64,000 bases of DNA, taken from assembly GCA_023078555.1 (NCBI GenBank), contig CM041198.1, positions 3,023,354 through 3,087,353 on the forward strand, written 5' to 3'. Of this stretch, positions 44,587 through 55,552 are shown in pieces. A program made the position numbers and the translations under genes. Position 1 is the stretch's first letter, and each line of letters opens with the position of its first letter. The notes beneath the pieces were generated by a model. It did no database searches and had not been told where the DNA came from. It saw nothing but the letters and a program-made list of their open reading frames with translations. Origin of the DNA: Ulva prolifera. Lineage: Eukaryota; Chlorophyta; Ulvophyceae; Ulvales; Ulvaceae.

Positions 44587-47500
44587 GCACGCGTAAGCGA
44601 CCATGCGGCCGCAGAAGCGCTGCGCGAGGAGGCCGTAGAAGTTCATGTAGGTCTTCTCCTGGCCGCAGCACTCGAGGATGATCGCCGCGACCTCCGCCTC
44701 CTGGCCGGGGGGCAGCCGCAGCTTGAGCAGCTTGTGGCCGGCCTCCTCGAACGTCGCCGAGCTCATGATCGTGAGGTACAGCGTCCGCCGCAGGTTCACG
44801 AGGTCGGTTGACGTCATGTCCTGGATGTCCTGCACGCCGCGCGCACGCTATGCACAATGCATGAACGCCATGCATTCTTCGGTTTCAGCGTTGCTATGCA
44901 CAGGAATTGAGCAAATTTGACAGCATGCATGAGGCACATGCATACATTAATGGTGCTGGTGGAAGCATCACCATTTGGTGAACACATGTGGGGCGGTGCC
45001 GAGACGGGGTGTGCCGCTGGGGGCGTGGGGCGGACCTGCGTGGGCTTGTCGGGGGGCGGCGGTGCGTCGTCCTCACCGTCGCTGCCGCTCGAGTCGTCAT
45101 CGTCATCGTCACTACCGCTGCCGCTGCCGTCGTCGTCACCGGTGCCGAGCCACTGGTCAGCGAGCTTCTTCCACGCAGCCTCATTCGCCTCAAAGTCCGG
45201 GTCGAGCTTGAAGACATTGAGAGCCTTCTGCGCGTCGTGCTTCGCCGTGATGTCGATCTGCACAGCACGTGTGCTGGGGACAGCAGCAGCATCACATACA
45301 TGGTGGTGGGTCCAGAGCGCCATGCGCATGCATGGGTACGCTGCCTGCCGCACGATGCCGCAGGATGGTGGACGTGGCATCGGATGCGAATGCACATACG
45401 CCGTGCATCTTGTCGGCACAAGGAGATTCAACGCCGGCCAATGATTGAGCATGAGCTCCGCTGCCGCGCCCATGCATGACCGACGACCGCCGAAGCACGC
45501 GTGATCCGGATCATGCCTCGGCTGCGAGCGCACACGCACCCAGCACGGCCACAGCACACACAGCACACAGTATCGTCAGGTCGGAACACAGCCGTGATGC
45601 CGCGCCTGCAGCGCCGCTTGGGATGGTCAGGGGGCCCCGGGGATCAGAATCGCCGCAGCATGCACAACGCGCACCTGGTCGTGCGTGACCTTGTCGTCGT
45701 CCTCCACGAGGTCGAGCTCGGGCTTGAGGGCGGGGTGGCCGGAGGCCTCGAAGCCGGCCTTGCGGGTGGCCATGAGCGTCTCAATCTGGTACTGCGTGCG
45801 CTTCGGCACGCGGCCCTCCTGCAGGATGCGGCGGAGCTCGTAGAAGATGGCGTGCAGGACGTCCGGGGAGTCCTCCTCTAGACACGCGCCGACCGTCTGC
45901 ACCCCCCGCACACGCCGGTTTTGTCGAGCTACGAGCGCCGGTGTCATTGGGCTTATAGCGGCATTGTTGTTCAGTTGATCAGCCTATGTTGTCGAGCCAG
46001 AAGCACCAGCCCCGGAGGTTAATTGTCAACTGATGAGGATGCGGCGCATGTACAGTGCACTCAAGTGACACCCTTACACTCGTTCCTATCATGACGCCCT
46101 GACACCGCAGTGTGAGGTCTCAATTCACTGTGAGAGGTAAAAGGTGCACTGGCTGAGGCTGTTGCCGCGACGATCACGGACTGGCATCGCATGTCTCCAT
46201 GCGCACGCTGCAGGCCACACCACGTTTAACACAACAACCTGCGCGCTGCACGTGCCGGTGATAAAGCTCACGCAGGTACATGCCACGATGTCACTGGGTG
46301 GCCAGCTGCAAGCGAACAGACGGCCTTCCACACACATGGCCCCACCCATACATCGTGACAGCACACAGCGCAGTAGAGACACCATGCAGGGTTCAGCACC
46401 ACAGCCCCCGTGGTTCAGCACCACAGCGAACGGCTCCACAGAGCGTTCGGACGGACACCCCGACGCTAGCGCAGGCATACATGCATGGGGAGCATGCATT
46501 CCGGACCGACAGGCAAGCGCACCATCGTGAGGTCGACCGCGAGCTCGACCGAGTCCTCCGTCGGCTGGTCGAGCAGGATCTGCAGGATCTGCGTGATCGT
46601 AAAGTTCCCGAGCACACGCTGGTTCGTGAGGTGGGCGAGGAACGTGATCGCGGCCTTGCAGACGGGCTTGTCCATGCGGCGATACGCGCGCTGGTAAAGC
46701 ACGACGAGGCGCGCGAGCAGCAGCTCGGTGACGTACGGCACGCACTGGTTGACGACGGCGACGAGGGCGGCAAAGACGGGCGTGAACGTCGGGGAGGCGG
46801 CCTGCGCCTTGAGCAGCGACTGGCACAGCACGCCGCGGCCGCGCTGCAGGTTCTCGCGCAGCAGCTCCGCCGCGATCTCCTTCAGGTTGGACGCGTTGAC
46901 CTGCAGACATGCGGGGAGGGGCGTGAGGGGGATGCACCAAGGGGGGGGGGGGGGGGGGGAGGGCCCATGGGGGGTTGCCTGAGAAACATGTCGGGGCATG
47001 CACCGGAGGTGGGTGGGGGCGGCTGTGCCTGAGCGTATGTCGTGGAAGGTTGGCTTTGCCGGATCAGGTGAGAGCACGAGTGCACTGGAATACTGGTACA
47101 GCTGCTGATACAGGTTGCAATTGTCCCGGCATGGCGAAGGTTACCAGATCTGGCTGTGTTGAACTTATGCGATTCGACCACAAGATGGCTGCGGGGCAGG
47201 CATTCTGCGGAACGTCGACGGCAGGTACAGATGCACACAGGAGTCGAGTAAGCACGGCAGCATACACTGCGCATGAGGCAGCAGCAGCACAAGTTCCAGG
47301 ACAACGTGGGCTTGCACGCCCGCGTAACTACGGCCGCCTGCTGCATGTGTCCGTAGGTGGCGTGTTCAGGTCGCCCACGGTCCCACACGCAGAGGTAGCG
47401 GCTCGCCACAGTAGCGCACCCTGGCGTGTCCCCGCATCATGGAGAATCGCATCCTTGCCCTTGGAGAATGTGTGTGGTTACAAAAGACAGAGGCCGGGCA

Positions 47501-48642
47501 TGCAGCCGGTTCTGGAGCGTGCATGTATGCGCAGAACACGATGCATGGGTGCAACACAGTGGCGGTGGTGGAGGGGGAGGAAGCAGAGGCGGAGCACATG
47601 GTGTGCACACCTTGTTCACAATACCATTGAGGGTCTTCCGCAGTGCCTCCCACATCATGCGCTGATACTGCTCCGAGCTCTTGTCGGCCTCCGCCGCGGC
47701 CATCATCTGCTTCAGCCGGAACGGCGGGATGTACACACCGCCGCCGCGCGTCGCCTCTGGGGGCTTGCGCTGCCGAACCACCTCCGGGGCCGCCGCGGCG
47801 GTGCTCGGCCCGGCGCCAGCGTTCCCCCCTCCCGGCGCGCCATCGCGGTCGCCGCGGCCGGACGCAGCCCCGCGGCCACGGACGGCCCTGCGTTCGCCGG
47901 CATCGTCTGCGTCGGCGTGGCCGGGGGCGTCCCGCCCGCGGCCGTCGTGCCGGTCGTGCCGGTCGCGGCTGGTGCCGCGGTCGTAGCGGTCCGGACGCCG
48001 GGCACGATCGTGGGGGCGGGCGTACCTATCCCCACCACGGGCCGCGTCACGGCGGTCACCGTCGCGGCGGTCTGTGTCGTGCCGGTCCGCGTCGCGGCGG
48101 TCGCTGTCACGGTCACGCCCTCTGCGGTCGCTGTCGCGGCCGCCTCGCTCTCTGGAGCCGTCCCGCCTCGAGCTGCCGAACCTCTGCTCCCGGTCAGCCA
48201 CGCGGTCGGCCTGGCGGGGCTGCTCCCGTGGGGATGACCCCCGAGGGCGCTCCTTGTCCCAGTCTATATGCCGGGAATCCCGAGGTCTGTCCCCACGGCT
48301 GGGATCGCCTCTCCCGGAATCGTCCCGTCGGCGGTGGCTAGCGGTGTCGCGTTGGCCGTCCCGTCTGTCTCTTTGGGCAGGGCTGGTGGAGCGCTCCGGA
48401 CTGCTGCTGTGACGTCCGCGGCGAGCAGGGCTGCGATTTGGGCTGCGTTGTTCGCGCCGACGCGTGCGCGCTGGACTGGCGGAGCGAGACGAAGGTTGTT
48501 CGTTACGGCGGCCTGCGCTGTCGGGTGATCGCCCCCGTCTTCTGTCGTCGTCGTCAGGGCTGGCCTGCCGGGACTGAGGCCTAGCATCGGCATCGCGTTC
48601 GCCGCTGCGATCGCTCAACGGCGTTCCGCTGCGGTCCGACAT
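43305..48642 (-). CDS. CWC22: Pre-mRNA-splicing factor CWC22
   Basis: Six exons join to about 958 residues: 48642-47611, 46900-46523, 45896-45675, 45257-45036, 44829-44591 and 44088-43305. CWC22 belongs to the catalytic spliceosome and recruits eIF4A3 for exon-junction-complex assembly. Residues 1 to about 295 are an Arg/Asp/Ser-rich domain. GGVYIPPFRLKQMM leads into the MIF4G domain (about 325-560, with RGRGVLCQSLLKAQAASPTF and YRRMDKPVCKAAITFLAHL). An acidic Asp/Ser linker (about 590-640) precedes the MA3 domain, with CHRLETNKLRNIAKLFAHLL and MRFSINFFTAIGLGGITVDL. The C-terminus is Ser- and Arg-rich. Exon 5 ends at GC|GTGCGC followed by a long C tract; this donor keeps the frame and restores YAHAFEDCF. 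The final codons contain CAG|GTGAGA, so an extra short terminal exon is possible. Confidence 0.93.
44557..44585. repeat. G tract (sense C tract) at the CWC22 intron 5 donor
   Basis: 29 G on the plus strand. On the gene strand this is a C tract that begins 4 nt after the 5' splice site dinucleotide (GTGCGCCCC...). Confidence 0.9.
46941..46959. repeat. G tract (sense C tract) in CWC22 intron 1
   Basis: 19 G on the plus strand. On the sense strand it is a C tract about 40 nt upstream of the exon 2 acceptor, where it could act as a polypyrimidine tract. Confidence 0.85.
47471..47515 (-). mobile_element. LINE tail fragment in CWC22 intron 1
   Basis: On the plus strand: GTGTGGTTACAAAAGACAGA then GGCCGGGCATGCAGCCGG. 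It matches the 3' tails at 8902, 8949, 9098 and 23291 in the same orientation, about 45 bp long. Confidence 0.6.
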
Positions 48643-49753
48643 GGTCCGACTTGCCAGGTCAGCGACAGCTGCTGTAAAGTGTCCCCAGTGTTGATACTCA
48701 CAGCTGCGACGACCACTACGTCCTGTTTATCGACAGGCCCCGAACATACGAAAGGTGGAGCCAGCGGCGACCTGAGACTGTCAATCACACTCAACGTCCC
48801 CTAAATTCGATCTCTTGTCGCCATCTCAAGCCTGCACGTCGTGCAGCTGTTCCACTGCTTGCCAAGGCCGGATTGCCAGTGGCTGAAACACAGTTAACCA
48901 CGGCCTGCCTCGCAGGATGACTACTCCCATGAGCATACACTTCGATATCAGGTGAATGTTTCATTAGCTTGGTCTGTAGCCTGGAAGCATGCGTATCGAC
49001 AGGTCAAATTGAGCACACAAGCGACGGTGGTGTTGAGCCCGAGATTTCAATACAGAGATTCAACCCATCGCACCAACTGGGAGACTTGTATGATGAGCGA
49101 ATGCGTGCGCACCTGGATTATGTATTTGCTGCAGCAGAGCGACTGGCCACTTGTCTAAGAGCGTGCCTTCAAAATTCAATGATTCTATAACGATAGAAAA
49201 CCTGAAACTGCAAAAATGCGATCCAGTCTAGCGCTAAATTGCGTTAAACAAGCTCGTTTGCCATTTTGAGACATGTGTGGCATGTCGGCCCTGCAATTTT
49301 CGCAGCATGGCCTCATTCCCGGATGACAGTGCTTCCTTTGACCGTGATTTGTAAGCAGTACATCTGGCCAATGAAATCTCCCATTTCTACTCAGTGTCGT
49401 TCTACGTGTTGCCCATCGATCCACGCTGTTGTGGCGCTCGGGGTTGCTGCGCTTGCATGAGGCTGAATTCTCACCATCCCACGCATGCAGGTCTGCGATC
49501 ATAACAATACTACAACAATGTATGTTGTGGTATAAATACGCAATCGCTGGGATTGAACTGAGTGACCGCACTGCCCATGGACTCCAGCTCCAGATGTGAC
49601 GCTCGTGACCGGTTGTCGCAACGCAGGTGCTTGGTATAGTTATGTCATAAATAGCGTATGAATCATGGCATATATAGAGACAGCTGGTCGCGGATGTAGG
49701 ACTGATGTACACAAAAATCTCTCCTGTGTGAATTGCTTGCACAGCGTATAAGC
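48643..49753. other. Bidirectional upstream region, CWC22 and NIPA
   Basis: The two genes diverge from this 1.1 kb segment, so it must hold both promoters. TATAAATA occurs at 49531-49538, 216 bp upstream of the NIPA ATG, and could be a TATA-like element. No gene is recognised inside. Confidence 0.45.
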
Positions 49754-52177
49754 ATGGACACCACCGAACGAGAACGACTTGAGTTGGAGGTCGTCCAGCA
49801 CGATCCAAGTGTCAACGATCGTAATGTTGGAATTGCACTGGCAGTTTGCAGCAGCGTCTTCATTGGGGCGAGCTTCATTATTAAGAAGAAAGGCTTGCGG
49901 CTTGCTGGGAACAGCGGGCTACGAGCAGGTACAGCCTCGCTTCGATGAAGCACCATATACTGGCCTATCCCGAGCTGAGCCGGTGCAGCCCTTGAGAGCT
50001 TTGACTCGGCGGTGCCTCAGAGCGATCGGCCCATGCAGGAGCTGGGGGCCTCGGCTACCTGCGCCAGCCCATCTGGTGGTCAGGAATGATCAGCATGGCT
50101 GTTGGGGAGCTGGCAAACTTCGTCGCATACGCGTATGCGCCTGCAATCATCGTCACCCCCCTCGGAGCGCTCTCTGTGATCGTGGCAGCCATCCTCGCCC
50201 ACTACATGCTCAAGGAGCGCCTCAACACCTTCGGAGCGCTCGGGTGCTTCCTCTGCATCGTAGGCTCCATCAACATCGTGATACATGCTCCGCCAGACCA
50301 GCCATTCACATCCATCACGCAGGTGTGCGGACCTTCCCGACACCCACCCCACCTCACCACCTCCAACACAGCCACACAGCAGAAGATGCACTACGCAACT
50401 CAGCTGGGGTCCATATGTCCTCACACTCTCGCTGATGCATCTGGTGGCGCTTATCCGGCCTCACGTCACTGCAACTGGTGCCGTGTTTCACCACATACAG
50501 CAGGCCACGCTCTTTGCCTCTGCTCAATCAACTCTGCGGCGCACCTCCCCCCAGAACAGAATCCGCCCCTCTCCATTGCACGTGCACAAACACGTATCCG
50601 TGGAGCACATGCGGGCATGAACAGGCTTGCTGTCACCCGAAACATGCCACGCAACGGGGCGAGCTGCTGTGATTTGTCCACCCGCACCCAGCAGCTCCCC
50701 CCCGTCGACGTTGCTTGTATGTTCTCGGGCCGCCCAGCCCGGCTCGGCTTTGCGCTGTGAGCAACGCACACCGCGCATGCAGATCCGCGCGCTCGCGCTC
50801 CAGCCGCCGTTCCTGCTCACCGCAGCCGCGGCGGCGGCCGCCGTCACGTGGCTCATCGCCGTCGCGGCCCCCCGCGAGGGCACCGCCGGCAGCGTCCTCG
50901 TGTACGTCGCCATCTGCAGCCTCATCGGCGGCTTCACCGTCATCTCCTGCAAGGCCCTCGGCATCGCGCTCAAACTCACCGCGGCCGGCCACAACCAGCT
51001 CGCGCACCTGGACACGTACCTCGTTGCCGCGGTGCGTTGCGCGGGCCGCGTGCGCTGAGGTCGTGGCGCGTGCTACCCTCCCGCAGTGTTGAACTGCAGG
51101 GTGTGTGCGCATGTCAGCATGCATTGTGGCCACTGGCACTGCAGATTGTATCACGGGGGCCTGTGTGGGGCTGCGCCCGGCTCTGTGCGTGCTGTGGCCG
51201 TGCTGAGCGTGCTGTGGCCTTGCGGTGTGTGCTGGGTGGCCTTGCTGGCCTGCTGTGGCCGTGCCACATGCGGGGACGCGGATGTGCTGTGGTGCAAGGC
51301 GAGGAGGCAGGAGTTGCCACAGCAGCAGCATGCATGAGGCGCAGGAACAGGCACAGCTGTTGTGCTATTCTGTGCTGGGCTGTGGCGTGGGGTGGCGTGT
51401 GGCCGTCAGCGTGCGCGATCGAGCGGCGGGGCGCTCTTTGCAGTGATGCAGTTGAGCACGGGAGGTCGTGCGGGTGTGTTGATCGGCTGAAAGCGACAAC
51501 AGAGCGCAGATGCCCCTACCACCATCTTCGCCGGCCACTCCTGCCTCAGACGAATAGTAAGTAGTCTCCTTGGCCAGCCGGCCTAAATCGCTGGCCTAAA
51601 TCGCAAGCGGTGGGAACGCCCGTCCTTGTAGACACACGTCCACCGTGAGCGCCTTCGTGTAGGTCACGGCGGCGTGCCTCACGTCACAGATAACTCCACG
51701 TGAACTTTGCTTGACAGATGCGCATGCATGCAGGTCACGGCGGCGTGTATCACGACCCAGATGTACTACCTCAACCGCGCCCTCGACTCCTTTAACACTG
51801 CGATCGTTACCCCCCTCTACTACGTCATGTTCACCACGGCCACCCTCGTTGTCAGCGGCGTGCTCTTCCAGCCGCGGCAGGCGCCCGTCGCCGTCGCCGC
51901 GGAGGCGTGCGGCTTCGCCGTCATCGTCGCGGGCACCTTCCTGCTGCACACGACGAAGGACCTCGAGGGTGTCGGCGGCGGCGGCGGTGTGGGGAGTCCG
52001 ACAGCGGCGTCGGTGATTGCACTGGGGCTGCGCGGGGGGGAAGGCGGGGCCGCGGCGGGGGCAGGGGGGGACGTGGAGGAGGGCGCGGGGGGCCGGGCCG
52101 AGGCGGCGGTGCTGCTACGGTCGACGACGCGGCTGCTGGAGCGGGACACGTCGTCAGCGGCGGGGCGGGCGCGGTGA
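49754..52177 (+). CDS. NIPA-type magnesium transporter
   Basis: Exons 49754-49928, 50039-50322, 50783-51031 and 51734-52177 (TGA) join in frame to 383 residues, typical for NIPA proteins, which are multi-span membrane transporters of magnesium. Diagnostic stretches: GIALAVCSSVFIGASFIIKK, YLRQPIWWSGMISMAVGELA, YAPAIIVTPLGALSVIVAAI, ICSLIGGFTVISCKALGIAL, TTQMYYLNRALDSFNTAIVT and PLYYVMFTTATLV. The C-terminus after about residue 310 is a low-complexity Gly/Ala-rich tail. Exons 3 and 4 have much higher third-position GC than exons 1 and 2. The first 20 bp of exon 4 are duplicated 71 bp upstream behind another AG. The neighbour CWC22 is divergent. Confidence 0.93.
51663..51682 (+). repeat. Micro-duplication of the NIPA exon 4 start (decoy acceptor)
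   Basis: GTCACGGCGGCGTGCCTCAC directly follows TAG in intron 3 and copies the true exon 4 start at 51734 with two mismatches. Splicing here would read on into intron sequence, so it is probably a decoy or remnant. Confidence 0.7.
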
Positions 52178-52189
52178 CGGCGGGGTTGC

Positions 52190-52191
<2 letters not shown>

Positions 52192-52220
<29 letters not shown>
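52192..52220. repeat. 29-bp G tract 3' of NIPA
   Basis: An uninterrupted G run starting 15 bp after the NIPA stop codon. Confidence 0.9.
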
Positions 52221-52587
52221 CGTTGGTTTCGCGCATGGTTTCCGAAGAATGCATCGGGTGTGGCGTGCGAGCGGTGCGCCGGGGGGGCGAGCGCTACAGT
52301 GTGGCGCCCCGTCCATGACGGCCCTGTCTAGATTGCGATTGCAAGGCCGGAGGCGGGCTCTGCTGGTGAGCGCTACAGTGTGACGCCCCTGCAGACATGT
52401 CATATTGCAAATGGGCGGCCGGAGGCACGACTCTGCTGGGGTGGCCGTAGGCGCCTGAGCAAACATCGCTCTAGAGATAGGATGTAGACCAGCAAATAAT
52501 GGACTGTCATGCATGCGCGGTGCGCCAGAGGGCTCGCTCCGGTGAATCGGTCACTGCGGGAGTGACCCTGAATGTGTGTGTGCGGAG

Positions 52588-52689
52588 CGGTGTTGGGTCA
52601 TCGGGCCCGATCACATAGAGAAATTCCGAATATTCAGGTCTCATTTCTGGGTGGCAGCCCCGAAAATGCTGCAAAGCAACCCAACGCTG
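52588..52689 (+). mobile_element. hAT-like miniature element, copy 3 (102 bp)
   Basis: Begins CGGTGTTGGGTC and ends AACCCAACGCTG, flanked by a perfect 8-bp target duplication GTGCGGAG (52580-52587 and 52690-52697). The core TCGGGCCCGATCACATAGA then TTCCGAATATTCAGGTCT is shared with the other copies. Confidence 0.95.
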
Positions 52690-52697
52690 GTGCGGAG

Positions 52698-55244
52698 GGT
52701 GGCGGCTGACGCAGGAGTCCGGCGTGCTTGATTGACAGAGGGGTGGCGCGGGCGGGCGTGCAGTGCAGCCTGCTTTGCAGTGGCACCAGGCAGGCGCGGG
52801 TCGCTGCGCGGGTTGCTGCGATCACCATTTTCCAGTTTGTAGGCGGGCGGGGCGTGGGCTCCCGTTGCACTGATCAAAACACAATGTCGCGGGAAGGTTG
52901 CCACGAGCGAGTGTGTGGAGACCGCAGGAACTCCGTGTCGGCCCCAGCTGCCGGAGTGTTGATTGCCGTGGCGCGATGCCTGTGGACACACGTGGACACA
53001 TGCAGATACATGCATGCTTGTCAACTGGGTTCCTGGCAGTCCTCACCATTGGCTGCCCGCGGCACTCGTCAGCGGTGTATGGCTGCTGGTTGGAGGTGCT
53101 GGCTGTGTGTCGATGTCTTGTGGCGATGCTTGTGATGTAGTATGCTTGTCTTGGGTCGGCTTTGGACAATTCCCCCCCCCATTCTTTTTTCTGTCGGTGA
53201 CAGCATGCTGCTGATACGTATAAGGGCACCCCTAACAGGTATGAGAGCACCCGTCCTTCATTGATGTTCCACAGCGATCACCCAGGGCCGGTGGATCGCA
53301 GCGCTTCTTCACTGTAATGATGCAAAGCAAAAGAATGAGCTGCGACAGATTGCTGAGGTGGTGACAGGGGCAGACGAATAGCGGCTCGCTGCACGAGAAA
53401 CGAACCAGCAAGAAAGCGCAGACAGCGTGCTGAGCATGGAACAGACAAGTAGCGAACAGCCTGCACAATGCTGGGCTGACTTGCTGTACAGGCATGCTGT
53501 ATTCTCATTGATACAAGAGTTGACGGCTGTCAACCGTTCAAATAGGATCGCACCCGCCCGCCTCCCTGGCGATCACTAACGCTGGTTGGAGCAGCCGAAA
53601 CGGAGGGGGCCGGAGCTGTGGTTGCAGGGACAGCAGGCAGGACAGCCTCATCGTCACTGGAGCTTTCCAGGTCCGCCAGGCAGGTGGGGGCGGCAGGAGC
53701 CGCGCAGCCGGATCCATTCGAAGGAGCGGCCTGGAAGCCCCAAAGCACGGCAATTAAGACCAAGAGCGATGCACACCGGATGCAGCAAGCATGCAAGCAG
53801 AAGGCAGTAGTTTGTACTGCTGGGTTTGTGATTTACATGAGCGGTTTCGATTGGCGAGCTTGTTCACAGCTGCGGCGCCGCCGGCGTCATACTGGCCCTT
53901 CCCGCCCGCTGCCCGGGCAGTATGAGGGCAGGTCTGAACGTCAAACCGTGTAGACCCCGCTGACAGCAGGTTCATGCTTACGTTTCTAGCACATCTTCTC
54001 GTGAACAAGCCGTCACAATGCCGGCGCAGTGCAGTAACAATGTTAGGCACCTTACGCGAGGGCAATTGTAGTTCTCAGTTGAAATTTTAAAATTTCAAAA
54101 TTACCTGTACATCGACACCTGTTGCACCGTGGTGACATGGCCGAGGGTTGCTGTGCGGCGCACGAAAGGCAGGCCTGTCAGAGTGTGCAACACAGAGACG
54201 GCCTGCTCGCTGTTTTTGCAGCGCTGCTGCCTTGGTCCATGTAACACAGAGACAGCCTGCTCATCCTGCATGATGCATCCTTGCACCCCACAATGGGGCC
54301 AGGAGGGCCGAAGTATGGCGCAGCAGCTCTTGAAGGGGGGGCACCTCAGTTGGCCACAGCCGCCCGGGCGACGCCTGCGGGGGCCCACATCAGCGGCCCA
54401 GTGCCTGTCCACCGGCGAAGCAGCCTCCGCGGTGCCCTGCGTGCGTGCAACTCACCATAGAGCTGCAGCATGCAAGCTGCGAACTGCAGAGTCCTGGACT
54501 GCGCCGCATCATCCATCATACGACCACGGCATGGCGTGCACATGCATGGGATGGGCAGCAGACGTCAGCACGTATGCATGCACCGCACGGGAATCCGCGG
54601 GAGCGCGTGACCGGCATGACGTGGCTAGGGTGGATAGCGTAGCTGCATCGCAAATGCTGCGCGCCCGTGGCCACTGAGCAGCACAAGCTGGCACCACACG
54701 GCCTGCATGCGCAAGGTTGCAGCGCGAATCGGCACGTGGAAGCCGGTGTTTTCATGATTATAATTGAGTTGTGTTTCGCGCACGGGTCTGTCACCCATGT
54801 TACAGCTGTGGTGCCCATGCGTGCAGGCCTCGCACTGCAGCTACATCATGTTGCTCAGCCGTAGTGGAAACTGGGAAATAAGCGAAGATGATATCTGGAG
54901 ACAGGCGGCGGTTACTGGAGTACCAGGAAGCAGTCCATGAGTGCTGCGATGGCTGCACCGCAGGTACATGCTGCATGTGATGTCTAGCGCTGGTGCTTTG
55001 GGCACGCTTGTGGCTGCTTTCAAGGCAGAAACGAGAGGCGAGACCTCGAATCTGGGCGTGACTCTTGTTGTGCGCAACTTTTTACAGCAGAGTGACGGAT
55101 GCAATTGACCGTGGCCCGCATCGCGCGTCGCTCTAACTGAATATGTAGCACGTACCCGCGCCTTTGAAGCGCGCTGCCGGGAGAAACGTGTCTCTGCAGC
55201 TTCTCCTACGCACTGTGTGTGGCTGGAGATGCACAACGTGGTGT
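52698..55244. other. Intergenic between NIPA and the glycosyltransferase pair
   Basis: No supported gene. A minus-strand frame at 53530-53796 encodes a hydrophobic N-terminal stretch (CASLLVLIAVLWGFQAA) and a Ser/Pro/Ala tail, resembling a secreted-protein start, but it begins with TTG and no partner exon was found. Confidence 0.45.
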
Positions 55245-55552
55245 TAACACGCTGTTAGCTGCGACGCAGGCTGCGAAGCCATCTTGCGAAGTGCAAGCTC
55301 GACACGGGCACTGCTCACATAATCAAACTGGCACAGACTGCAGATGCAAAAAGTCATGTACCAAGGACCGTAGTCGCACGAAGTGAGTTTTCGATCCGTG
55401 CGCCTGCATCAGCGTCATCAGCCCGGCAGATGCAGTCCGCAAACATGCGAAACAAACGCACTGTGCACCATTCTGAAGTCACCTTCTCACCCTATTTTCA
55501 CACGACGTCCTGATCAGCTTCACCACTTGCTTCAAAAGCGATCTGATAATCT
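55245..55552 (+). promoter_or_regulatory. 5' flank of glycosyltransferase copy 1, duplicated at copy 2
   Basis: Blocks such as GCGAAGCCATC...TGCAAGCTCGACA...GACACTGCT and GATCAGCTTCACCACTTGCT recur before copy 2 (about 62700-63016). The tandem duplication therefore includes promoter and leader. No core promoter motif was assigned. Confidence 0.5.

Noticed and set aside
49541-49625. tRNA-like B box (GTTCAATCCC on the minus strand)
   Set aside because: No proper D-arm, anticodon stem or acceptor pairing could be drawn around it.
53530-53796. Secreted-protein-like minus-strand frame
   Set aside because: The hydrophobic N-terminus is attractive, but there is no ATG in frame and no matching downstream exon was found.
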